Source of the DNA: a virus
Length of the DNA: 33,892 bases
Virus record (IMG/VR): IMGVR_UViG_3300042863_000489
Coordinates: 1 to 33,892 of that record
Strand: one strand, 5' to 3'
The position numbers and the translations under genes were made by a program. Position 1 is the stretch's first letter. The number at the start of each line of letters is the position of its first letter. This document shows, in pieces, positions 9,406 through 17,900 of the stretch. Under the pieces are notes generated by a model, which was not told the origin of the DNA, searched no databases, and saw nothing but the letters and a program-made list of their open reading frames with translations.

Positions 9406-10548
9406 TTATGGTGTGTAGATTGGTTCTACTCTTGTAGCAAGACTAATAGAGATGTTAGCAGAGAGAATAGTTACTACCTCTTCTACTGCTGAGTTTGTTG
9501 GGCTAGGTCTTGTACAATAAATTTCATAAGTTCCAGGGTCTCTAATGCCAAGAACGTCGTATACATCTTGATACGGAGCATACAAAGAGATAAGTTCAGC
9601 TCCTACATCTAAAGTCACTGCATTTGCAATAACTGCTGTCTTAGCCTCTGTATAGTCAGATACGGACATAAAAATAGTCCAAGTGTCTTGTGTAAGTAGG
9701 AAGTCTCCACCAATTTCATCAAAGTAGAGGGTAAGACTTCCACCTGTAGGAAATACTTGAAGGTCAGATGCAGTCGGTGTTAGAAGTAGAGAGTGAGGTG
9801 TGATTCTTCTGGCTTTAGGTACATCTGGAGAAAATACTCGAGCACGTGCACGAGCACGGTCAGGGTTAGATGTTTTTAAGAATAAGTCAATTGCGTAGAT
9901 ACCAGTGCGAAGTTCATCAATAAAATCTTGGCTGTCAAGTAGAGTGTAAGAAACACCTTGACGAGAAACAGATGTTACACGCTGTGGCAGAGCGCAGGTG
10001 TCATCACCTTCATACAGCTTAACTAGTTCTATTGCAAGAATACGAGCAGCAGCCTTGCCAGCAGTTGGGGGTGGGGTTCCGTAGGTATATGTAACTTCTA
10101 CGTTTGAAGAAGACCAGTTGGCTCCTGGAGTTGCAATAATTGTTGAATGCTCTGAAAGATAGTATTTACTCGGGCTAATAATTTTGCCGAATTGGTCACG
10201 CATATTATGAATCTTAATTACTTTACGACCACGAAGGCGTAAGCGGGAGGTAGAAGATGTTCCATCTCCCATAAAATCATGTTCGCCAAAGCGACCAAAA
10301 CCATCTGAGCGGACATTCTCGACATGTCCATCTACTAATACAGGTTGGTAATTCTTTGCCGATGCGCCCATACGAAGGTATGGGTCATAAGAAGAAATAT
10401 ATTTTTCTGTTACAGTCGTTGTTCCAGAGTATTTACGACCAGACATTCCCCACAGTAAATAGGAAGCAGTCTTACAAGCATCATAGGCGTATGTAGAGTC
10501 CCCGTATGAACCGAGTTCTTCTGCGGTTACCCATAAATTGCTAGCCAC
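9406..10548 (-). CDS. Head-tail adaptor / connector protein
   Basis: 380 residues. GTG start at 10548, seven bases after a strong AAGGAGG site. The N-terminal 40 residues carry ACKTASYLLWGMSGRKYSG, which resembles the start of actinophage head-to-tail adaptors (an 'AS-LLW-LSGR-YSG' pattern). Residues about 50-240 continue the adaptor core. The C-terminal ~130 residues form an extra beta-rich domain that makes this protein longer than usual adaptors. It would bind beneath the portal. It is the first gene after the intrinsic terminator, so its expression is probably lower than that of capsid and tail tube. Confidence 0.7.
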   Translation of the reverse strand: MASNLWVTAEELGSYGDSTYAYDACKTASYLLWGMSGRKYSGTTTVTEKYISSYDPYLRMGASAKNYQPVLVDGHVENVRSDGFGRFGEHDFMGDGTSSTSRLRLRGRKVIKIHNMRDQFGKIISPSKYYLSEHSTIIATPGANWSSSNVEVTYTYGTPPPTAGKAAARILAIELVKLYEGDDTCALPQRVTSVSRQGVSYTLLDSQDFIDELRTGIYAIDLFLKTSNPDRARARARVFSPDVPKARRITPHSLLLTPTASDLQVFPTGGSLTLYFDEIGGDFLLTQDTWTIFMSVSDYTEAKTAVIANAVTLDVGAELISLYAPYQDVYDVLGIRDPGTYEIYCTRPSPTNSAVEEVVTILSANISISLATRVEPIYTP

Positions 10549-10565
10549 TGTTCCTCCTTAAATAC

Positions 10566-10623
10566 AAAAAGCGGACGACTACCATGTGTGCTGATGACAC
10601 GACTGGCCTGTCGTCCGCCTTTT
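10566..10623 (-). terminator. Intrinsic terminator after the major tail gene
   Basis: A perfect 9-bp inverted repeat, GCGGACGAC at 10571-10579 and GTCGTCCGC at 10610-10618, is followed on the minus strand by TTTTTG. The loop of about 30 bases holds a further GTGT/ACAC pairing. It lies between the major tail gene and the head-tail adaptor gene. A T-run also follows the repeat on the plus strand, so it could act in both directions. Confidence 0.88.
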
Positions 10624-10634
10624 GTTTTATTTAA

Positions 10635-11681
10635 TTAAGCTGATGGATCTTCTGATGAAGCGATAATGAAGTCAATTGGAAGGTCTGCGTTATAGCTCTG
10701 CTGACCAGGTACGTTGTAGGCTGTTGTAGAACCTTGTGAGGTAAAGTCTGTAACTGCCTTGTATCCACGTTGACGAACTGCTGAACCAACTGGGCTAACT
10801 GCCGCACTTGATACGTTAGTTGCTGTCTTAGCGTATGTAAATGTAGTAGTAGACGGAACTCCAGTAATTGTAAATGTACCATTGAAGGTTGAATCAACAT
10901 CTGCTACAACAACGCTCTGACCTACTTCAAACCCGTGAGCTGAAGCGGTTGTAAGAGTTGCTACGTTACTACTTAGAGCCTTATTGTTTACAACTGCTGA
11001 ACTATTATCAAACCATTGGTAGAATCCCTTAAGACCTGTAGGGGCCCAGTCATCACGTGCATAAGCATATGGACGCTCTGTAGCAACTGGGAACTCCCAG
11101 CGGCCATCTAGACCTGTACCGAATTCTACGTTTCCAAGGCCGTAACCTTCGAATGTGTTAGCAAGAAGACCGTTTTCAATAACACGGTCACCTGACTGAC
11201 GAAGCTTTGCGTATGGGAAAATCCAGTAGAAGTATGGAAGTGATGTTGCACGCTTGCCATCCTTAACTGCGAATGACCAGCATTCAATAGCAACACCGTT
11301 GCCTGAAGGGTCATCGCCAACTCCTGGAGCAGCCCAACCAATAGACTTGTTGTCTGTTGATGCGTATGTTCCAAAGTTCTTGCGAAGAAGCAAGCCACCT
11401 GAAAGAAGTGCTGTTAATTCTGGGTCTGGATCGCAGATTGCGAGTTCCATAGTGATGCGCTTAAGAGTGTCTGGCGCCTTGTAAGAAACGCAAATGACAC
11501 CACTTGCAGACTTCTCGATGATTTCATCGCCTTCTTCATACTCTGGTGTAAATGATGTACGTAAGAACGCCGAGGTTGTATAACTATCACCAGGTTCGGT
11601 GAGTAGGTTTCCTGAGGCGTCCAGTCTAGTGACTCGGATCGCCACACCTTGGACGCTTGCTGCGTAGTCCTGAGTGGCCAT
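10635..11681 (-). CDS. Major tail (tube) protein with C-terminal FCCH-like domain
   Basis: 348 residues, ATG at 11681 with a TAAGGAGAA ribosome site. The N-terminal ~225 residues resemble actinophage tail-tube proteins, with VTRLDASGNLLT near the start and the central stretch LAICDPDPELTALLSGG. Residues about 229-300 are an FCCH-like beta module (AHGFEVGQSVVVADVDSTFNG...PSTTTFTY) that would project from the tube like a decoration domain. The terminator right after it suggests that it is the last gene of a highly expressed capsid and tube unit. Assignment as tube protein is by family resemblance and position. Confidence 0.8.
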   Translation of the reverse strand: MATQDYAASVQGVAIRVTRLDASGNLLTEPGDSYTTSAFLRTSFTPEYEEGDEIIEKSASGVICVSYKAPDTLKRITMELAICDPDPELTALLSGGLLLRKNFGTYASTDNKSIGWAAPGVGDDPSGNGVAIECWSFAVKDGKRATSLPYFYWIFPYAKLRQSGDRVIENGLLANTFEGYGLGNVEFGTGLDGRWEFPVATERPYAYARDDWAPTGLKGFYQWFDNSSAVVNNKALSSNVATLTTASAHGFEVGQSVVVADVDSTFNGTFTITGVPSTTTFTYAKTATNVSSAAVSPVGSAVRQRGYKAVTDFTSQGSTTAYNVPGQQSYNADLPIDFIIASSEDPSA

Positions 11682-11709
11682 ACCAGTATTCTCCTTAGTT
11701 TGTTTTTAC

Positions 11710-12594
11710 TTATACAGTTGCAGGTACTGCTACCCGCACTGCAAAATGAATTGATGGGTCGAAATAAACAGCCGCAGAGCGAACTGCCTTGATAACCATG
11801 TCGTTAATGTTAGCATTAATTCCTTGGCTCAATGATTCGTTTACGATTTCTGACTTACTTAGGTGTACTTCTACTGGACCTGTTGCATACATCCAACGAT
11901 TTGTTGCAGATGGTGCAGCTCCAGTTACGCTGTATGGACCAATTCCGCTATAGCCTGAGCCAATAGCAACTTCTGTTCCTAAACGTGTCATTGCCTTACC
12001 TGTTTTTCCACCATCTGTTGAGGCGTAGACAATCTTTGACCCAAGGATTGAGGCTACATCACGAGTCATATGAATAACTCCCGATGCACCTGTAGGTGAA
12101 CTTGCTATTGCTTGCTCTAAATGAAACAGAGCGTTAGAGGCAGTGTGTGCTCCAGAAGCAGGGACAGTTGCAGCGCCTTCTTTTGATAAAAATACATTTG
12201 AATTGGTGGCTGCTGTAGCAGCAACCCCACTCCATAATTCTAATTCGACTGCCTTTTGTGTTGCTGCCTCAAGTTGCTTAAGTGCGATAGCAAAACGGTC
12301 CTGTGCAGGTAGACCAAATGTTGAACGTGCAATCTCTACTTCAATGAAGAATGGAGAGTAATCTCTATAGTACTGCTCATCAGATGCGTCATACAGTTCC
12401 CCACCTGTGACGTCATCATCATTAGTTGTAAGAATACGTGTTGTAGCAAGCGAGTCAAACTCATAAGAAAACCCACGCACCCAGCGCTCATCATAATCGC
12501 TGGATGTGTGTGTTTTGACAGTAGCAACGCTCAAGAGACCGCAAGGAGTAGGTTTCAGTTCTGGAGCTGTATAAACCCCACGAAATGCTGCCAT
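11710..12594 (-). CDS. Second capsid-associated structural protein
   Basis: 294 residues, ATG at 12594 preceded by AGGAGATAAAA. It follows the major capsid gene directly. It starts MAAFRGVYTAPELKPTPCGL and contains GSGYSGIGP and NRWMYATGPVEVHLSKSEIV towards the end. This resembles proteins that accompany the capsid gene in many actinophages. The alpha-beta pattern in the middle (KQLEAATQKAVELELWSG) is compatible with an HK97-like fold, so it could be a minor capsid or decoration subunit. I cannot name its function, but a virion role is very likely from the context. Confidence 0.6.
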   Translation of the reverse strand: MAAFRGVYTAPELKPTPCGLLSVATVKTHTSSDYDERWVRGFSYEFDSLATTRILTTNDDDVTGGELYDASDEQYYRDYSPFFIEVEIARSTFGLPAQDRFAIALKQLEAATQKAVELELWSGVAATAATNSNVFLSKEGAATVPASGAHTASNALFHLEQAIASSPTGASGVIHMTRDVASILGSKIVYASTDGGKTGKAMTRLGTEVAIGSGYSGIGPYSVTGAAPSATNRWMYATGPVEVHLSKSEIVNESLSQGINANINDMVIKAVRSAAVYFDPSIHFAVRVAVPATV

Positions 12595-12662
12595 TTTTTA
12601 TCTCCTCTTGATCTCTTGAGCGTTAACTATTGTTATCTAATCTTTACTGTATTAAATACTTT

Positions 12663-14780
12663 TTAGTATTCAATCGCAGCAGCAGTTGCGCCACCAGTTG
12701 TGTCGCGGAGGGCAGCAGCCACACCGTTAACAGAAATGGTTGAAGTAATCTTCAAGGCTTCAACTCCGATGAAAGCAATTCCTTCGAATGTTTCAACGAA
12801 CATCTTGTAGTCGTTGGTGCCAACAAGGCTTGAGTCACGGATAATTCCGAGGTCAAGTGTGCCACCATCAAGGAACAAGAATGAGCCCTCTGAGAACATG
12901 TACCATACGAATGAATCTGCAAACTCGTTAAGAGCTCCACCAGATTGTGCGCCAGATACAGTTGCATCTAGTGAAGCAGTTAGGTTTACGTTGCGTGATG
13001 CTACGTATCCATCAATCTCGCCGTATGCATTGAGAAGTGAATCTCCAGGCATTGATAGAGCGAGGTCAGCAGCCATTGCATCCTTAACCCAAGCAGGAAT
13101 GATTGCACGAAGTGGTGCATCAGCCTCTAGGCGGTGACGTGAACGGTAAGCAGAAGCAGCGCGGCCTAGTTGAACTAGGAAGTCACGACCAAATCCGATT
13201 AGGGAAGTAGTTGTAACTGCTGTTGAAGCCTCACCAATCTTTGTAAGAAGGTTCTGCTCTGCTTCACGTGCATGCTGAATCAGACCCAACTCGTTGTGAC
13301 GAGCGATGAGTTCTGGGTAAGCACGTGTCATCAAGTTACCAAACTGTAGCTGAAGAGTTACAGCGTCTGTTGCGACGGTGTTCTCTGAAGCAGCAGTAAT
13401 AGTAAGGCTTGACTTTGTAGCTGGGTCTGGTGAGCTTGCTGCATCATTAGCAGCAGTCCATAGGCCAACAGCATTTCCGTAGTCAGAAAGCTTTGGAGGA
13501 GTGATGAAGCGGATACCACCACGGTCAGCCTGGAAACGAGGAAGAGCATCACGTACTGGACGTGCTGTTGTTCCCATTCCAAAGATGTCGTACTTAACTG
13601 CGAATGGTGTTGAGTGACCACCAGATGCAACGAGTGCCTCTGGACCTGTCACTGCTTGAATCTTGTTCCAGTTTGACTCTGCATCTTGTGTAAGAGTGCG
13701 AGCTTCTGGGAATGCTGTGGATACAGAAGCAACAATGTGCTGCTCGCCATCTCCACCGTTTACACGGCGTAGGCCATGTAGACGCTTTGCCATTGCCTCA
13801 GCAACGACGTTCATGTTGTCTAGAGAAGAGCCTGCTGTGTAACCAGGAATGTCAGCACCTGCAGTGATTGCCACTGCCGCTACTGATGCCTGTGCTACAG
13901 GGCGGTGGCTCGCTGGTACCTCAATGTTGAGGTTGTCTGCGTTATCTGCAGCGGCGGTCACGGGTGCCTCCATAATTTCTTGTGCCATTGGCACAGCTGA
14001 TTCGGTTGTTTGAATTGATGCTTCTGAGCCATCAACTGCATCTGCAACGGCTGCGTCTGCTGCGGCATCATCGACTGATGCTTCTGCTTCTGCTGCTGGT
14101 GCTTCTTCAGCTACTGGTGCTTCTTCGGCTGGTACTTCTGCTGCTGCTTCTGTTGTTTCAACAGATGCAACAACTGTCTCCTCGATAGCAGCAGGTGCTG
14201 CTTCTGGAGTCACTTCTGTGGTTGAGAACTCGGTTTCTGTTCCCGCTGTAGTAGACGCTTCAGTCATGGTCTTTTCCTTTTCCTTTTCTTCTTCTGTTTT
14301 TTCAACAGGAGATGTTTTATCTTCAGTTTCTGGCTTTGGAGTTTCTGTAGGAGCAACTGGCATTGCGCCTGCTGCTTCTGGTTTCTTTTCCTCTTCCAGT
14401 ACTGGGACAGGAGTTTCGGAAATAGGTGCTTCAGCCATTGGAGCTTCAGCCATTGGGGCAACTGGTGCCTCTTCTGCTGGAGCAGGTGCTGGTGCAGCAT
14501 CCATGTTTTCTTCTGCTGGTTCGTCATCTTGTCCATAAACGCGGGAAGCGGCCTCAGAGGCTCGCTGAGCGAGTTCTACGGCTGCGGCCTCGCGGCGCTT
14601 GACTTCGTTTCTAACTCCATCGAGCATATCGGCAAGCGACGTCATCGCGTCAACTGTCTGCGGGGTAGGATCTTCTTTCTCAACCGATTCAAATGCACTA
14701 AGGATTTCATTTTGGAGTTCAGTAACTTGATCGTCACCTAGCTCGGCAAGTTGGTCCACTTGTTCTTTAATTCGGTCCAC
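12663..14780 (-). CDS. Major capsid protein with fused scaffold-like N-terminus
   Basis: 705 residues. GTG start at 14780, five bases after AAGGAC. Residues 1-85 form a charged helix bundle or coiled coil (MDRIKEQVDQLAELGDDQVT...), like a built-in scaffold (delta) domain. Residues 86-290 are a disordered Ala-Glu-Pro-Thr linker. From about 305 the sequence becomes an HK97-type capsid protein of the actinophage kind: GTTARPVRDALPRFQADRGG, then AVGLWTAANDAA, then the C-terminal DSFVWYMFSEGSFLFLDGGTLDLG. The core is about 400 residues, the normal size for the family. AITAG at 304-308 lies at the border and may be the maturation cleavage site. A Met at 172 with GGAAAAGGAAAAG upstream could serve as an internal start. 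The linker is unusually long. Confidence 0.88.
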   Translation of the reverse strand: MDRIKEQVDQLAELGDDQVTELQNEILSAFESVEKEDPTPQTVDAMTSLADMLDGVRNEVKRREAAAVELAQRASEAASRVYGQDDEPAEENMDAAPAPAPAEEAPVAPMAEAPMAEAPISETPVPVLEEEKKPEAAGAMPVAPTETPKPETEDKTSPVEKTEEEKEKEKTMTEASTTAGTETEFSTTEVTPEAAPAAIEETVVASVETTEAAAEVPAEEAPVAEEAPAAEAEASVDDAAADAAVADAVDGSEASIQTTESAVPMAQEIMEAPVTAAADNADNLNIEVPASHRPVAQASVAAVAITAGADIPGYTAGSSLDNMNVVAEAMAKRLHGLRRVNGGDGEQHIVASVSTAFPEARTLTQDAESNWNKIQAVTGPEALVASGGHSTPFAVKYDIFGMGTTARPVRDALPRFQADRGGIRFITPPKLSDYGNAVGLWTAANDAASSPDPATKSSLTITAASENTVATDAVTLQLQFGNLMTRAYPELIARHNELGLIQHAREAEQNLLTKIGEASTAVTTTSLIGFGRDFLVQLGRAASAYRSRHRLEADAPLRAIIPAWVKDAMAADLALSMPGDSLLNAYGEIDGYVASRNVNLTASLDATVSGAQSGGALNEFADSFVWYMFSEGSFLFLDGGTLDLGIIRDSSLVGTNDYKMFVETFEGIAFIGVEALKITSTISVNGVAAALRDTTGGATAAAIEY

Positions 14781-14952
14781 GAACTGTCCTTTCCTACGGC
14801 CAGTCTAAATAGGTCTTATTACCCATTTCGCTAATCAATCGGGGCCGAGGGACTCCAGGACGCATTTAATCTGCGGGAGGCACTCCACCTATTAACAGAT
14901 ACTACATTAGTTCAAATAGTGTGATTTTTAATTTTGTACGATTTTTATCTGA
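14781..14952 (-). promoter_or_regulatory. Leader region of the capsid gene
   Basis: This 172-base gap is the longest between genes inside the operon and precedes the capsid gene. The minus strand has TTGAAC (14910-14915) and TAATAG (14889-14894) separated by only 15 bases, a weak promoter candidate. Two copies of GAGGSACTCC (plus strand) sit 30 bases apart at 14847-14856 and 14877-14886. A ribosome site precedes the GTG. A dedicated promoter or mRNA leader for high capsid expression is plausible but not shown. Confidence 0.35.
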
Positions 14953-17900
14953 TTAGGTAAGTAACCGAAGCAACTTAGACATTTGACTAGATATCTCGCT
15001 TTGGCTATAGTAGTCAGAGCCAGACATAAAACCCTTCAAATCTTTAGTTGCTATGTTGGCATCCTTTTTTCCAATTTTAGCTTCCACGCGGGTAATCATC
15101 TTGTCCATCAAATCCTGTAGCGCAGGGGGGATATCGCTAAAACGGATTTTTTGAGCATCTTGACCAAAGGCAAAAGGAAGGTTAGCAATAACCGAACCTA
15201 GCTGCCCCGCTGAGAGTCTTACATTTTCTAAAGACTCTGCATTGAGTGCTCCAGTGTCTAACCTATCAATTACGCCTAATAAATCTCCAGCAGCATTGGC
15301 TGCACCAGCGTAATCTCCTGCGTTATCGAGATTTTCTGCTTCTTTAATCTTTTTCAACGCCTCATCTGAGCCAGAATCACCTAAATTAACTTTCAACCGA
15401 GCAAGCACTTGTCGAAACTTCCCCTTGGTATCACGGGGTTGTGTTTTAGGTGTATAGGTTCCTGACTTTTCTTCGGCCTTCTGCTTGCTCTTAACTTCTT
15501 TTTTTAGTAGGTCCAACTCTTCATCGGTAAGACCTTCTAGGTCCTTCTCTGAAATCTCTATAGCAAAAGCCTCTTCAGTGTCTCCACCATTGAGTATTAC
15601 AATTTCTTCATCTAAAGGCCCTGCTTTTGGCTTAAATACGCCTTTTTCTTCTTGATAAATCTTGGTTCCAAAAGTGCTTTTATTTTCAGTAGAAGCGACC
15701 ACAGATTCAACGATTGCGATGCGCTCTCTCAGGCTAGCAACCATGGACTCTGAATCAGACGCTTCTTTCCAACTAGCTGGAATAAGTTCTTTCTTATCAA
15801 GTTGGCGAGCCATCTTCGCAATGTGACGACGAACAACTCCACGCTTTCCTGGCTTAGAACGTCCGTATGCCTGAATAGCATTACGAAGGTCATTAGCGTT
15901 ACGAATTGGGAATGAGCCATCTGGAAGAGCCTTCTTCGACTCTGCAAGTTTCATGCGTTCTTTGCGTGTGATAACAGCAAGTTCTGCATCTGAATCATCA
16001 AGCATTTGAAGCATGTATGCAGAGTCTTCATTTCTTGCTGCCTTAACTTTATTTGAAAGTTCTTCTGCCTTAATTGCTGCAGTCATTGCTTGCATACGAG
16101 TTCTAGCATCTCCTGCGGCAGCAACTAATGGTGCTTCTAACTTATCAATTCTGCTATGAAGTTCTGCGAGAGGGTCGTGCTTTAGTTGAGCAAGAACACT
16201 TGCTCCAGCAGCAACAAGTGCCATTACCTGACCTGAAGCAACGCGAGCGCGAGCAATAGGGAATCCAGGAACGTTTACCTGACACACAGCAACAAGTTCT
16301 AGAGCACCCTTGATAGGTCTCCAGTCACCTGATGGTGCTGATGCACGAAGTGAGCGAATCTGTTCTGGACTAGTTCCAGGGCGAAGTGCTCCTGATACCC
16401 AGATGCCATAAGCATCTTCTCCTGCATGAACATCAGCAACTGCGGATGCTGTGTCGTCGTAGTGACGAACTGCTTCCTGAGCAGATGCTTCAAGTCCTGC
16501 GTGACCTCCAGCAAGAGTTAATTGACCTACAGGCATATCTACACCTTCTTCAGTGCGAACAACTCCTGTATGGAAGAATGCATAATTACTCTTACTGCGA
16601 GGAGGGCGAGTACCAAACGCCATTCCAATATGGTCCACATGCCAAGCGGCAATGTGACCAAAAACTTTTCCATCATCGGTTACAGTAAGAGCAGTTGGTT
16701 TTTTCAAACCAGGGTTGTTAAACCACTCTTTAGGTGGGGTTACTGGGATTGCTCCAGCTACCATTCCGCAAGCGATGAGTGCTGAAGCATCGAGAGGATT
16801 TACTCCTTCGACGTACACTCCATCTTGAATCACTTCTTCCTCCTGCTCTAGTCCCATCTCGTCAACAAGTTCTACCTTGCATTCTTGATATGCGGGCTTG
16901 GGTACAAGAGTTACAGCCATAACTCTTGCCTTTGTTATCTTCATTTTACCTGCTCCAACTTTGCCGTCAGCATCGTCTTTAGCAGCATTCTCATGCTCTT
17001 TTGCTTCGAACATATCTAAGTCAGCAGAAACTCCACGAATGAAGCCTCCACGGACCAATCTTTCCGCTTCTTTTCCATACTCTCCAGTGTCAAAATGCCC
17101 GTAAGCATTTCCAATACCATTTTCAACTCTTTCCATCTTTGTAATTATTCCAACTACAACTGATCCTGAATGACCTTCTCCAGTCTTGATTTGCCATAAA
17201 AATGGAAGAGGGAGGTCACGAATAGTGATTGCGCCAGCATCAAACTTGCGACCATCTCCTGATTCAGTTCCTTCTGGAATTACTAGAGGGATAAAGAAAC
17301 TTGCTCCCTGATTTTCTGAAACAGGTTCCTCACCAAATACTCTTATTCGAGCATCTTCTGCTCTTGCTCTAATAGTTGCTGAAGCAATCATCGCTTCTGA
17401 AGAAACAACAAAGTCGCTACTAAAAGCATTCCTTGCCTTACCCTTCTTTCCGAAGAGTTGTTTATGTTCTTTGTCACCAGTCCAAAGACCAGTTGCTTCC
17501 TTGTGACGAAGTGCGCAATAGCCTTTTGCTCGAGGACCCATGTACTTCGAGAGTTGACGAACGCATCGTGTCCAATCACCACCAGTTCCCCAACGAATCT
17601 TTGCTGCGCCTTTACCAGTTAACCAATATTGACGTAACTCTTCAGCGTTTCCTTTATTTCTATCAGCACCGCCTGCTGCAATCATTGCAGCAACAATCCT
17701 CATATCTGATTCATCGTAGCCAGAAGATGTCATTGGTTTGATTGAATCAACTTGCTCTAAAACAGTTGCTAGTGTTTCATCATCTAGTACAACAACTGGT
17801 GGAGGTGTAGGACTGTTGAGGTCATTAAGAACTTGTTCGTTCTTCTCCCACTTCCCAGGCTTACGAATAAATGTCATAGGACTAGTAGAGTTTGTTGATG

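Noticed and set aside
12814-13137. Plus-strand frame antisense to the capsid gene
   Set aside because: It is a mirror of the well-supported capsid gene, without ribosome site or family resemblance.
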